NCBI GenBank assembly: GCA_021107855.1
Contig: JAIORZ010000002.1
Span: forward strand, 309,425-373,424
Direction: 5' to 3'
Length of the DNA: 64,000 nucleotides
Source: an archaeon
GTDB lineage: Archaea > Nanobdellota > Nanobdellia > Pacearchaeales > GW2011-AR1
In this document: positions 7,747-15,489 of the stretch, in pieces
Numbering within the stretch: position 1 is the stretch's first letter
Layout: every line of letters begins with the position of its first letter
The notes under the pieces: model-generated
Databases searched by the model: none
Seen by the model: only the letters and a program-made list of their open reading frames with translations
What the model was told of the DNA's origin: nothing
Position numbers and translations under genes: made by a program

Positions 7747-7837
7747 CCGAATTAAGATTAGCCCATATTCCATCTATTTTTTCTCCTATATCTTTAACTT
7801 CTTCTCTCTGTGGGATGCTCAAGGTGGCAGGATTAAT
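7691..7837 (-). other. in-frame open continuation downstream of the small ORF's stop codon
   Basis: Directly after the TAA of the 40-codon ORF (7838-7960) the same frame stays open for 49 codons, to a TAA at 7691-7693. The intergenic portion reads like protein (for example QREEVKDIGEKIDGIW). This could be the remains of a longer gene broken by a nonsense change, or chance. The last part overlaps the 3' end of the PIN-like gene on the opposite strand. Confidence 0.3.
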
Positions 7838-7960
7838 TTAATCATATATTTCCTGGAGTCTTGAAACGAACATTTCATGATGTCTATCTTCTATTTTTGG
7901 AGGGAGTTGGTTTAATAATGAATAAATTTCTGAAACTTGGGTGAGATAGTTATCTTTCAT
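7838..7960 (-). CDS. small hypothetical protein, 40 aa
   Basis: The short ORF begins at the ATG at 7958-7960, with a TATA box TTTTTATAAA (7981-7990 on the opposite strand) centred about 26 nt upstream, the spacing used by the other leaderless genes here. The product is amphipathic helical (QVSEIYSLLNQLPPKIEDR). The frame continues past its stop, so it may be the 5' part of a broken 90-codon gene rather than an intact microprotein. Confidence 0.4.
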   Translation of the reverse strand: MKDNYLTQVSEIYSLLNQLPPKIEDRHHEMFVSRLQEIYD

Positions 7961-7980
7961 GTATTTATAAAATATTTTTA

Positions 7981-7998
7981 TTTATAAAAATTTATATA
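7981..7998. promoter_or_regulatory. back-to-back TATA boxes for the small ORF (minus) and tRNA-Trp (plus)
   Basis: TTTATAAAAA (7981-7990) is correctly spaced for the minus-strand ORF starting at 7960. The adjoining TTTATATA (7991-7998) is correctly spaced for tRNA-Trp beginning at 8023. Confidence 0.5.
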
Positions 7999-8022
7999 CT
8001 CTCCTTTTGATAAATTGTTATT

Positions 8023-8093
8023 GGGTTCATCGGATAATGTTAGTCTACTCGGCTCCAGCCCGGGGGGTGGGGGTTAAATTCCTCCTGAGCCCA
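8023..8093 (+). tRNA. tRNA-Trp (anticodon CCA)
   Basis: The cloverleaf was folded by hand. Acceptor GGGTTCA (8023-8029) pairs with TGAGCCC (8086-8092), with discriminator A8093. D-stem GGAT/GTCT contains two wobble pairs. Anticodon stem CTCGG/CCGGG (8048-8052 and 8060-8064) closes the loop CTCCAGC, with anticodon CCA at 8055-8057. T-stem is GGGGG/CCTCC (8069-8073 and 8081-8085) and the variable loop is 4 nt. There is no intron and no encoded CCA tail. The T-loop is TTAAATT, so position 56 is A instead of the near-universal C. The D-loop carries T where G19 is expected, so a 19-56 pair is kept. A TATA box is at 7991-7998. Confidence 0.88.
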
Positions 8094-8094
8094 T
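8077..8094. repeat. tRNA-Trp 3'-end repeat, copy inside the tRNA
   Basis: AATTCCTCCTGAGCCCAT covers the T-loop, T-stem 3' strand, acceptor 3' strand and discriminator. It recurs at 8195-8212 with one mismatch (17 of 18), the typical footprint of an integrase attachment duplication or a partial tRNA duplication. Confidence 0.6.
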
Positions 8095-8265
8095 TTTCGA
8101 ATTTAACACACACCAGGTGGGGGTGAGTGATTCGCTTTGAGAAAAACTAGTTCAAATTAATAATTATTTTTCGAAATGCAAATTACGAATGAAGAATTCC
8201 TCCTGAGCTCATCTAAATTTTGGACTTGTCAATACTTTTATAAATAATGTCTTCGTGCTGTAACC
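8094..8265. other. intergenic region downstream of tRNA-Trp
   Basis: No gene is seen. The stretch holds a second GGTGGGGGT string (8113-8121, also at 8066-8074 in the tRNA), a possible CACC/GGTG mini-hairpin around 8109-8118, the second copy of the tRNA 3' end (8195-8212) and the TATA box TTTTATAAA (8236-8244) that serves the gene at 8266. Confidence 0.5.
8195..8212. repeat. tRNA-Trp 3'-end repeat, downstream copy
   Basis: AATTCCTCCTGAGCTCAT differs from 8077-8094 by one base and lies 118 bp downstream. The rest of a tRNA cannot be folded around it, so it is a 3'-end fragment only. Confidence 0.6.
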
Positions 8266-8757
8266 ATGGTGAAGAAAGTAGTGAAAAAGAAAGTAGTGAC
8301 AGAGACTGTTCACGAGGATGGAACGAAGAAAACTGTCGTAAAAGAACATTCCCCCAAAAATACTATTAAAAAGAAGAAAGTAGTGGATATTAAAAAGAAA
8401 AGGATGACGGCCAAGGAAAGAGAGGAATTATTGGTTGAAAATTTTGTTGGGCTACAACATGCAATGACTAATATGTCGATTAAGTTTGGGGCATTGTCTG
8501 ATAATATTTCAAAGCTATTGCAAATTTTTGAAGAAAGCGCGAAGAATTTTATGTCTGGAGGAAAGTCCGACGATACGGAAATGTTAGGCAAGATTAATTC
8601 GTTGTTAGCTCAAAACAAGACGATTGCGTCGGGTTTGGTTTTAATGGAGGGGAAGTTAAGGGGACGGAACGAGGAGCCGCAGACAGCGCAGCCTAATATG
8701 ATGCAGCCTAGACCGCAGATTCCTCCTATGAGACCGAAACCACTTCCAAGTATCTAA
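8266..8757 (+). CDS. hypothetical protein with Lys/Val-rich N-terminus
   Basis: 163 residues. Residues 1-48 are a low-complexity basic stretch (KKVVKKKVV, then KKKKVVDIKKKR). Residues 50-135 form a predicted helical bundle or coiled coil (AKEREELLVENFVGLQHAM), and the end is Pro/Met/Gln-rich (PRPQIPPMRPKPLPS). The basic start resembles the C-terminal tail of TFE at 45600 and may bind nucleic acid. The stop overlaps the start of the next gene (8757), so the two products are probably made together. The TATA box at 8236-8244 is centred 26 nt upstream. Confidence 0.68.
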   Translation: MVKKVVKKKVVTETVHEDGTKKTVVKEHSPKNTIKKKKVVDIKKKRMTAKEREELLVENFVGLQHAMTNMSIKFGALSDNISKLLQIFEESAKNFMSGGKSDDTEMLGKINSLLAQNKTIASGLVLMEGKLRGRNEEPQTAQPNMMQPRPQIPPMRPKPLPSI

Positions 8758-9461
8758 TGAATTCCAACGACGTTTCCTTAATTCCTATGCATCCGTTTGT
8801 CCGTCAGTTTGTATTTTCAATTATTAAGAATATTCGAGGTGAGGAATTTGATTATAGAGAGAGGCCGGTTATCCATGCGGATATGGTACCAAAGGGCTCT
8901 AAAGGTGTGAGGATGGCGTCTATGATGGCAAGTCCTGTGTTAGAAAGTGCGAAGGTGGTTAAGCCTCCTATAAAAATTGCGCCCAGGAGAAGAGATATGA
9001 GTGCGTTGGTTGCACCAATTGGAAGAACTCGGAACAGAGGAGGTCAAAGGATGATGGCCAGCAGGCAAGTTGCGACACTGACTCGAATTGAACCTCCTAT
9101 TGCTTCTGCTGAGGGGACTATGGCAACTCCGGTTCCTTCGGGGAAAGGAATTATTAGCGAAGGTTATGGAAAAATTGCACCCTTACTCGACGACCCATCG
9201 ATTTCTACTATCGAATGCGAAGGTGTTAATAAGCCAATCATGATTCTCCGTGCCGCGCAGAGACAGAAAACTAGAGTTGCCTTAACCAAGGAGGAAATCC
9301 ATGAAATTTTGGAAAAAGTAGCAGATGAAACACATATCCCCTTGCTCGAGGGAGTATTCCGTGCAGTAGTAAGCGGATTTTCAATTAATGCTGTGATTTC
9401 TGAGATGATTGGTTCGAGATTTGTGATTAAGAAATCGAATGCTTATTCAATGTTGGAGTGA
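8757..9461 (+). CDS. protein with stand-alone N-terminal-like domain of a secretion ATPase (GspE/CpaF N-domain)
   Basis: 234 residues. The first 120 are Met/Arg/Pro-rich and probably disordered. Residues 140-234 show the pattern of the N-terminal domain that precedes the motor in CpaF/VirB11/archaellum FlaI ATPases: APLLDDPSISTIECEG, then TKEEIHEILEKVA, then PLLEGVFRA, SINAVISEMIGSRFVIKK. The Walker A and B motor is completely absent and the frame ends cleanly. It may be a scaffold or non-catalytic partner of a secretion or pilus ATPase encoded elsewhere. The assignment rests on pattern similarity read by eye. Confidence 0.6.
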   Translation: MNSNDVSLIPMHPFVRQFVFSIIKNIRGEEFDYRERPVIHADMVPKGSKGVRMASMMASPVLESAKVVKPPIKIAPRRRDMSALVAPIGRTRNRGGQRMMASRQVATLTRIEPPIASAEGTMATPVPSGKGIISEGYGKIAPLLDDPSISTIECEGVNKPIMILRAAQRQKTRVALTKEEIHEILEKVADETHIPLLEGVFRAVVSGFSINAVISEMIGSRFVIKKSNAYSMLE

Positions 9462-9494
9462 TAAAGTTAAATAGGTAAATTTCTTGGGCAATTT

Positions 9495-9776
9495 ATGAAA
9501 AACGAAATCACCAAGGAGAAATTAGAAAAGTATTTTGATTTGACCAGTCGGGGATTAAAAAAGGTTAGGGAAAATATAATTAAAGGAAAGGGAAAAGAAG
9601 CTGGTGAGATTGTTGAGATGGTTTCGAATTATTTGAGTGACGCACGACATTTTGAGAAGAAAAAAGACTGGGTTGATGCTTTTGCAGCTTTGAATTATGC
9701 ACATGGATGGTTGGACTGTGGGGTTCGGACTGGGGTTTTTGACGTGAGTGATAGGGATTTGTTTACGGTTAGATAG
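9495..9776 (+). CDS. DUF357-family protein
   Basis: 93 residues, two long helices. The hallmark YLSDARHFEKKKDWVDAFAAL (about 51-71) is followed by NYAHGWLDCGVRTGVF, which is typical of the archaeal DUF357 family, of unknown function. Length is normal for the family. It has its own TATA-like AGTTAAATAG at 9464-9474, centred 26 nt upstream, and lies just before the UMP kinase gene, which also has its own promoter. Confidence 0.85.
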   Translation: MKNEITKEKLEKYFDLTSRGLKKVRENIIKGKGKEAGEIVEMVSNYLSDARHFEKKKDWVDAFAALNYAHGWLDCGVRTGVFDVSDRDLFTVR

Positions 9777-9806
9777 ATATTTAAATTTAGTATCATTTTT
9801 TGTATT

Positions 9807-10496
9807 ATGAAAAATGTGTGGGTGATTAGCTTAGGCGGTTCGAGAATTATACCGGACGAAGTAGATGATAAATTTTTATCGGATTTTAAAAATTTAATTA
9901 ACTCTCATCGTAATAAAAAATTCGTTGTAGTCTGCGGTGGAGGGTCCAGTGCTCGTCGATATATTTCGGCTTTGAGAAAGCTAGGAAAGGGGACACGGGA
10001 TCAATCGATAGGAGGAATTGCAGTTACTCGGCTTCATGCTGGATTCTTGGCAAGACTTTTTGGGAAACAGGCGAATAGAGAACTTCCGATGAATATGAAA
10101 AAGGTTAAAAATTTACTTGGAAGAAATAGAATTGTGTTTTGTGGTGCGTTGAGATGGCGAGACAAGAATACGAGTGATGGGACTGCGGCGAAAATTGCGG
10201 GGTTTTTAGGATGCAGTTTTATTAATTTAACAAATGTAAAAGGACTTTATTCTAAGGACCCGTGGAAGAATAAAAAAGCAAAATTTATTTCGAGAATTTC
10301 TTGGGATGATTTTTTGAAAGTTTCTAGAAAAATTAAATATGGGGCAGGGCAGCATTTTGTTTTGGATTTGATTGCGGCTAAAGAAATTAAGAGGAAAAAG
10401 ATTGTGACTTATATTGTTGGTTCGTTGAAGGCGATGGACAATATCTTGAAAAAGAATAAAAAGGTTAATGGGACAGTAATTGGGGAAAAGAGTTAA
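9807..10496 (+). CDS. pyrH: uridylate kinase (UMP kinase)
   Basis: Amino-acid-kinase fold enzyme that converts UMP to UDP. Visible motifs are the N-terminal VISLGGSRI (nucleotide-binding Gly-Gly-Ser), VVCGGGSSARRYI at about 44-56, and TNVKGLYSKDP at about 147-157, the conserved NxDGxYxxDP-like loop, with Val-Lys in place of the usual Asp. A basic C-terminal extension (GEKS) follows. Length 229 fits archaeal PyrH. The TATA element TATTTAAAT lies at 9778-9787. Confidence 0.9.
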   Translation: MKNVWVISLGGSRIIPDEVDDKFLSDFKNLINSHRNKKFVVVCGGGSSARRYISALRKLGKGTRDQSIGGIAVTRLHAGFLARLFGKQANRELPMNMKKVKNLLGRNRIVFCGALRWRDKNTSDGTAAKIAGFLGCSFINLTNVKGLYSKDPWKNKKAKFISRISWDDFLKVSRKIKYGAGQHFVLDLIAAKEIKRKKIVTYIVGSLKAMDNILKKNKKVNGTVIGEKS

Positions 10497-10540
10497 ATTA
10501 CTATACAAATTTTTATAAAGTATGAGTGAGTTTTGCTTTT

Positions 10541-10888
10541 ATGGTTTCATCAAAAATTCTTGATAAAAATTTGAAAGTGAGAGAAGGTTTAGGATTCAGA
10601 ATAGGTGTTGTTAGTTTTGGTTTAATGGCTCTTCTGGGAATTGTTGGCTCCCAAGCTCTTCTTGATAAAAACAAGGCTTCTAGGATTAAGAAAGAGCAAA
10701 TTCATTATAAATTATCTTTAGAGGCTATCGGGCTTTCTTCAAAGGAAGTTCTTAAGGCAGATCGAACGCTTGATATTAATAGAGATGGGGTGTCTGATTA
10801 TATTATTGCTATCCCACGAAAAGATGGGTCTTATGCGCAAAGGTTTGTTTTGGGATATAATCCTAGTCAAAATAAAAATCGACCTTAG
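10541..10888 (+). CDS. membrane-anchored protein with a single Ca-binding-like loop
   Basis: The ATG at 10541 is 26 nt after the TATA centre (10511-10519), so the GTG at 10526 in the same frame is less likely. The protein (115 aa) has a hydrophobic segment at about residues 18-38 and then a short outside domain. That domain contains DINRDGVSDY, matching the D-x-N-x-D-G-x-x-D calcium loop of EF-hand or dockerin modules. It was not assigned to a family. The promoter region 10505-10530 is very similar to the one at 19712-19737. Confidence 0.6.
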   Translation: MVSSKILDKNLKVREGLGFRIGVVSFGLMALLGIVGSQALLDKNKASRIKKEQIHYKLSLEAIGLSSKEVLKADRTLDINRDGVSDYIIAIPRKDGSYAQRFVLGYNPSQNKNRP

Positions 10889-10923
10889 CATAAAAATAAA
10901 AAGTGTATTTGTGATGTTTATTT

Positions 10924-11484
10924 GTGAAAGATATAAATTTATTTAAAATAAAAGATTCGCTTTACCTAAAGAAAGTTTCCAGAAAAGATGAAGTTTCCAA
11001 AGATGAGAATTGCGATGGGTTTCTAATCAATTCTTCAGAAAAAGAAGCAAGGCGAATTATTGAAAGTTTGAAAGGAAGTAAAAAGAAAATAGCAGTTGTA
11101 GGTGAAGACGATGCGTTTAATCGACGAGCAATTGAGAGCTTAAAAATTGATTATTTAGTTTCTCCTGAAGGTTCCAAAAAACTTGATAATTTAAAGCAAA
11201 GAGATTCTGGGTTGAATCATGTTGTAGCTAAGATTGCGAAGGAAAAAGAAATTTTGATTGTTGTTGATTTTGGTGGGATTTCTAGATTAGAGAGAAAAGA
11301 AAGAGCTAAGAGAATTGCAAGAGTTGCTCAAAATGTGAAGATTTGTCGAAAGGTTGGATGCGGGATTCGGATTGCGAGTTTCGGGGAGAGGAGGAAAGAT
11401 GTTTTTGATGAATTGGGGAGAAAAGCGTTTGGGGTGACGATTGGGATGTCGAGTAGCGAGATTCGGGATTGTGTGGGGTTCTAA
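10924..11484 (+). CDS. rnp3: RNase P protein component 3 (p30)
   Basis: Protein subunit of archaeal RNase P, which removes 5' leaders from tRNA. The signature region SLKIDYLVSPEG, then QRDSGLNHVVAKIA (about 98-112), then IARVAQNVKICRKVG with IRIASFG fits the Rpp30/PHP-like barrel. The start is GTG at 10924, since the nearby ATG at 10917 is out of frame and soon stops. An AT-rich TATA-like stretch is centred near 10898. Length 186 is slightly short for the family. Confidence 0.85.
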   Translation: MKDINLFKIKDSLYLKKVSRKDEVSKDENCDGFLINSSEKEARRIIESLKGSKKKIAVVGEDDAFNRRAIESLKIDYLVSPEGSKKLDNLKQRDSGLNHVVAKIAKEKEILIVVDFGGISRLERKERAKRIARVAQNVKICRKVGCGIRIASFGERRKDVFDELGRKAFGVTIGMSSSEIRDCVGF

Positions 11485-11485
11485 A

Positions 11486-11797
11486 TTATTTTTCCAGTAT
11501 TATTTCACTTAATTTTTTAATTCCAGCTTTCTTTATTCCTTTTTCTATCTCTTTTCTTTTTGGGTCGTTTGTATGTGCGGGGGTTCTTCCGAAGAAGGGT
11601 GAGTCTTCAATTCCTGGATAAAAAGTTTTGAAATTAAGATTTCCTATTTCTATTCTTCCAGCGGCTATTGCCTTTACATAATTTTCCCCTAATTTTCCCG
11701 GGGTTGATGCGTTGGCTAAAAGCACCTCATTCGTATCTCTTATATTATATCCCCCATCTCTTGTTTCATGTACATTATGATTTTGCGCAATCTCCAT
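11486..11797 (-). CDS. hypothetical protein, 103 aa
   Basis: Unrecognised small soluble protein. It has several Asn/Gly-rich turns (NHNVHETRDGGYNIRDTN) in the N-terminal half and a basic helix at the C-terminus (KRKEIEKGIKKAG). It is convergent with RNase P p30 (one-base gap). A TATA-like TTATAATTATTTATA lies at about 11820-11834. No function is proposed. Confidence 0.6.
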   Translation of the reverse strand: MEIAQNHNVHETRDGGYNIRDTNEVLLANASTPGKLGENYVKAIAAGRIEIGNLNFKTFYPGIEDSPFFGRTPAHTNDPKRKEIEKGIKKAGIKKLSEIILEK

Positions 11798-11890
11798 AAG
11801 TATGTCCGGGTTATCCTGTTTATAATTATTTATATGATTAAGGTTAAGGCAGGTCTAAATATTTATAAAAGATGTTAGCCGTTTTGTTAG

Positions 11891-13639
11891 ATGATTGAGT
11901 TGACTGGGAGAGTGATTGAGATAGTGAATGGAGTTGGAAATCATATTGGTACGTTGCCTGCAAGTGAAATCATTATTTTTGACCTCGCCGTGATTTTGAT
12001 TCTGTCCGCAATATTTGCCCTTATCGCTAGAACATTCCGACAACCTTTAATTCCAGCATATGTTTTAACGGGTTTGATTTTAGGTCCTTTGGTTTTTGGA
12101 GTCGTGAAGAATGTCGATTTAATTAATGCGTTTAGCGAAATTGGAATTGCATTTTTATTGTTTACTGCCGGTTTGGAAATTTCGTTTCGAAAAATTCGTG
12201 AAGCAAATTTGAAAAAGATTGCGTTAATTGGTATTTTGCAGGTTGGAGTGATTTTCGGAGTTGCTTTGTTGCTGGCTAATTTTTTGGGTTTGACCACTTT
12301 ACAGGCTGCTTATGTGGGAATTATTCTGGCGTTCGGCTCGACGATGGTCGATATTAAACTACTGGCTGACAGAAACGAATTAGTGACGCTTCACGGTCGG
12401 CTGATTTTGGGAATTTTGCTACTACAAGACCTAATCGCAATCATTGCAATTGTCGTTTTCACCAGCAACGGATTTGCAGCTGCTTCCCTAGGAATCGCTT
12501 TTATAAAATTAAGCGCAGTCCTGTCAGCTGCTATTCTCTTACAGAAATTCGTTTTGAAGAAATTATTTAGATTTGCGGCTGAGTCTAATGAGTTCCTATT
12601 TTTATGCTCTTTAGCCGTCTTGTTTTTCTTTATTATTTTGGCCTACATTTCTGACATATCAATTGTAATTGGAGCCTTTATCGCTGGAATTAGCCTGGCG
12701 AACTCTCCATTTAAATTAGAATTAGAATCAAGAATTTCTCCACTTCGGGACTTCTTCGCAATTTTATTTTTTGTGGCTCTTGGTATGCAGCTTGTTCTTA
12801 CTGGTATTGGAAGTAGATTAGTTTTACTTGGAGCTTTACTTATAGGTGCATTTTTAATTAAACCGATTATAACTATAGTTTTACTTCGAATTACTGGATA
12901 CCAACCACGGACGAGTTTTTTAACAGCGATTTCTTTGGCGCAACTTAGTGAGTTTTCGTTGATTATCGGAATGATTGGCGTTATGACTGGCGTTTTGGAC
13001 GCGTCATTCTTCTCGACCGTTATTCTAGCTACGATTATTACCATGTCTGTCACTCCTTATCTGATCAAATATAAGGGCGGGCTGTATCGTTTTTTCCGTT
13101 ATCCGATTAGAAGTTTAGGCTTTTTACCGATGATGGAAATTTTAGAGTATAAAGATAAAAAGAACAAAAAGATTTTGTTGGTTGGCTCACATCGAATGGG
13201 AGGAGCATTAATGGAAGAGCTGTTGAGGAAAAAGGACGATTTGCTGGTCATTGATTATAATCCAGAAGTGATTGGGGTTTTGATGAAAAAGAAGGTTAGC
13301 TGTGTTTATGGGGATGTTTGTAGCCCAGAGATGTTGGATAAAATTGATTTGAAGAAACTGAAATTGTTGATTTCGACTATTCCTGATTATGAGCAGACCA
13401 TGTTTTTACTTAGAAAAATTAGGAAAGTGGCGCCTAAGGCGAAAATTGTTGTGACTGGGAGTCGGATTAGTGAGACGTTGAAATTGTATAGGGCTGGAGC
13501 GGATTATGTTGTGACTCCGAAGATTTTGGCGGGGACTGAGGTTGGTAATATTTTGCACAATTACACCCCTGCGGATTTGAAGAAAGCTAGGGAAAGGCAT
13601 TTGGAGCATCTGAAGGAAATACATCGGTTGTTGTATTAG
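11891..13639 (+). CDS. monovalent cation:proton antiporter (CPA2/KefB-like) with TrkA-N domain
   Basis: A membrane transporter exchanging Na+ or K+ for H+. Residues about 25-400 hold 11-13 hydrophobic segments with the CPA2 features FRQPLIPAYVLTGLILGP and FLLFTAGLEISFRKI. Residues about 425-545 form a Rossmann NAD-binding TrkA-N/RCK-N domain with ILLVGSHRMGGALMEELL and the acidic end of strand 2 in VIDYNPEV. That domain gates KefB/KefC-type channels by nucleotide. Length (582) is normal. The TATA box TTTATAAAAG lies at about 11862-11871. Confidence 0.9.
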   Translation: MIELTGRVIEIVNGVGNHIGTLPASEIIIFDLAVILILSAIFALIARTFRQPLIPAYVLTGLILGPLVFGVVKNVDLINAFSEIGIAFLLFTAGLEISFRKIREANLKKIALIGILQVGVIFGVALLLANFLGLTTLQAAYVGIILAFGSTMVDIKLLADRNELVTLHGRLILGILLLQDLIAIIAIVVFTSNGFAAASLGIAFIKLSAVLSAAILLQKFVLKKLFRFAAESNEFLFLCSLAVLFFFIILAYISDISIVIGAFIAGISLANSPFKLELESRISPLRDFFAILFFVALGMQLVLTGIGSRLVLLGALLIGAFLIKPIITIVLLRITGYQPRTSFLTAISLAQLSEFSLIIGMIGVMTGVLDASFFSTVILATIITMSVTPYLIKYKGGLYRFFRYPIRSLGFLPMMEILEYKDKKNKKILLVGSHRMGGALMEELLRKKDDLLVIDYNPEVIGVLMKKKVSCVYGDVCSPEMLDKIDLKKLKLLISTIPDYEQTMFLLRKIRKVAPKAKIVVTGSRISETLKLYRAGADYVVTPKILAGTEVGNILHNYTPADLKKARERHLEHLKEIHRLLY

Positions 13640-13683
13640 ATTTCTGTGCTAAACCTTAAAAAGTTGTAATATGTCGGATTATA

Positions 13684-15222
13684 ATGGAAGAGAAATTGAT
13701 TATCGAGAGTTTGTCCCCGATGGAGCGGAGCGTTTTGCCTAAATTAGTAAAAAAATTTTTGAATGTTAAAGAAATTTCAGAAAAAAGTGGTTTAGACAAG
13801 ACTACGGTTTTGAGGGCGGTTGGACTTTTAGAGAAAAAGAATTTGGTTGAAATTGAGAGTTCGAAATTAAAAAGAATTGACCTAGGTATTTTAGGAATTA
13901 ATTATTTGAAAAAGGAATTACCAGAGCGGACATTGTTGAATAAGTTGAATGAAAAAGGTGGTATTCCGATTGGGGAAATCAGAAATATTTGTGGTTTGAA
14001 TGAAAATGAGGCGAAGGTTGCTTTGGGTATTTTGAGAAAAAAGATTTTGGTTGAAATTGATAAAGGGAAATTGAAATTGAGTGCTAATAAGCAAGATATC
14101 TCTAAGAAGATGGTTGAAGAATTATTTATAGAAAAGTTACCTTTAAATTTGGACGAGGTTAAAGATTTGGATGCTTTGGCTTTTGAGAATTTGAAGAAGA
14201 GGAAGGACATTGTTGAGGTTGTAGAAGAGCAGGTTGCAAAAGTTAAGTTGACTGATTTGGGAGTAAGGATTTCTGAAATAGATTTAGGTATACCGATGTT
14301 GGAAGCATTAACTCCGAAAATGTTGAAGGGAACTGGCTGGAAAGGGAAGAAATTTAGGCGGTACGATTTGAATGCGCCAACTCCTAGGATTTATGGGGGG
14401 AAAAGGCATTTTGTAAATCAGGCAACTGGTTATGCTAAATCGATTTGGTTGGAAATGGGATTCAAAGAGATGGCGGGGAATATGGTAGAGAGTGGCTTTT
14501 GGGTTTTTGATAGTTTATTTACGGCGCAGGACCATCCGGTTCGGGAGATGCAGGACACTTTTTATTTGAAAGGACTGAAGGGAACTGTTCCCGCGAAAGA
14601 AAAGAAAGTGGTAAATTGTGTCCTTTCTAATGTTCAGAAGGCACATGAGGGCGGAGTCGATGGGTCAAAAGGTTGGCAATATAAGTGGGACGAGGAAGAT
14701 GCTAAGAAAGTATTGCTCCGAACGCACACGACTTGCTTGTCGGCTCGGAAGTTGATGGAGATTGGGAAAAATGGTGAGTTCCCGGCAAAGTATTTTGCGC
14801 TTGGAAAGTGTTTTAGAAATGAAACAGTGGATTGGTCACACGGGTTTGAATTTAATCAGACTGAGGGGATTGTGGTCGATGAGAATGCGAATTTTAGGCA
14901 ACTCTTAGGATATTTGAAGCAGTTTTTTTTGAAAATGGGTTATGAGAAAATTCGAATTCGACCGGCGTATTTTGCGTATACCGAACCGAGTTTGGAGATT
15001 GATATTTTTCATCCTGTGCATAAGAAATGGGTTGAGCTTGGTGGGGCGGGAATGTTTAGACCCGAGGTGACGATTCCGATGTTTGGGAGGCATATTCCCG
15101 TGTTAGCTTGGGGCCCAGGATTTGATAGAATTATTATGGAGTTTTTTGGAATTAACGATTTGCGAGAGATGTATAAAAACGATTTAAATAAATTGAGAGA
15201 GATGAAAATTTGGAGGAAATGA
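13684..15222 (+). CDS. pheS: phenylalanine-tRNA ligase alpha subunit
   Basis: Catalytic subunit of the alpha2-beta2 PheRS. The N-terminal 200 residues are winged-helix DNA/tRNA-binding-like domains, as in archaeal and eukaryal PheRS (LNVKEISEKSGLDKTTVLR). The class II core shows DHPVREMQDTFYL (motif 1 region), RTHTTCLSAR, FRNETVDWSHGFEFNQ (motif 2), and GPGFDRIIMEFFG (motif 3, with the Arg that binds ATP). Length 512 is normal. pheT lies 574 nt downstream, separated by a semiSWEET gene and a mazG gene. Confidence 0.96.
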   Translation: MEEKLIIESLSPMERSVLPKLVKKFLNVKEISEKSGLDKTTVLRAVGLLEKKNLVEIESSKLKRIDLGILGINYLKKELPERTLLNKLNEKGGIPIGEIRNICGLNENEAKVALGILRKKILVEIDKGKLKLSANKQDISKKMVEELFIEKLPLNLDEVKDLDALAFENLKKRKDIVEVVEEQVAKVKLTDLGVRISEIDLGIPMLEALTPKMLKGTGWKGKKFRRYDLNAPTPRIYGGKRHFVNQATGYAKSIWLEMGFKEMAGNMVESGFWVFDSLFTAQDHPVREMQDTFYLKGLKGTVPAKEKKVVNCVLSNVQKAHEGGVDGSKGWQYKWDEEDAKKVLLRTHTTCLSARKLMEIGKNGEFPAKYFALGKCFRNETVDWSHGFEFNQTEGIVVDENANFRQLLGYLKQFFLKMGYEKIRIRPAYFAYTEPSLEIDIFHPVHKKWVELGGAGMFRPEVTIPMFGRHIPVLAWGPGFDRIIMEFFGINDLREMYKNDLNKLREMKIWRK

Positions 15223-15488
15223 TGATAACAATAGAAATTTTAGCTACTGTACTTGGAGTAATTACCGGTTTGGCAAATGTTCCTCAAATAATCAAAATTT
15301 TCAAAAGTAGGAGCGCAAAAGATATTTCAATTATAACTAATTTGATTTTTATCACAAGTTCCGTTGTTTGGTTGTTATATGGATTGCAGTTGGACAGTTT
15401 CCCTCTTATTGTTGCTAATATTATTTACATAATTACCTACGGATTGATAGTTATTGGATGGGTGGTTTATGGGAGGAACAGAAAATAA
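15219..15488 (+). CDS. SemiSWEET-type (PQ-loop/MtN3) transporter
   Basis: A half-size sugar-transporter-like protein with three hydrophobic helices in about 90 residues. GLANVPQIIKIFKSRSAKDIS contains the Pro-Gln motif that hinges helix 1, and the SSVVWLLYGLQ segment is the second. SemiSWEETs act as dimers that move small sugars. The ATG at 15219 overlaps the pheS stop (ATGA). A GGAGG at 15212-15216 would also suit ATG 15222. Finding a transporter gene between pheS and pheT is unusual. Confidence 0.85.
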   Translation: MMITIEILATVLGVITGLANVPQIIKIFKSRSAKDISIITNLIFITSSVVWLLYGLQLDSFPLIVANIIYIITYGLIVIGWVVYGRNRK

Positions 15489-15489
15489 G

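Noticed and set aside
8094-8200. Second tRNA downstream of tRNA-Trp
   Set aside because: Only the 3'-end string can be matched; D- and anticodon-arms cannot be folded.
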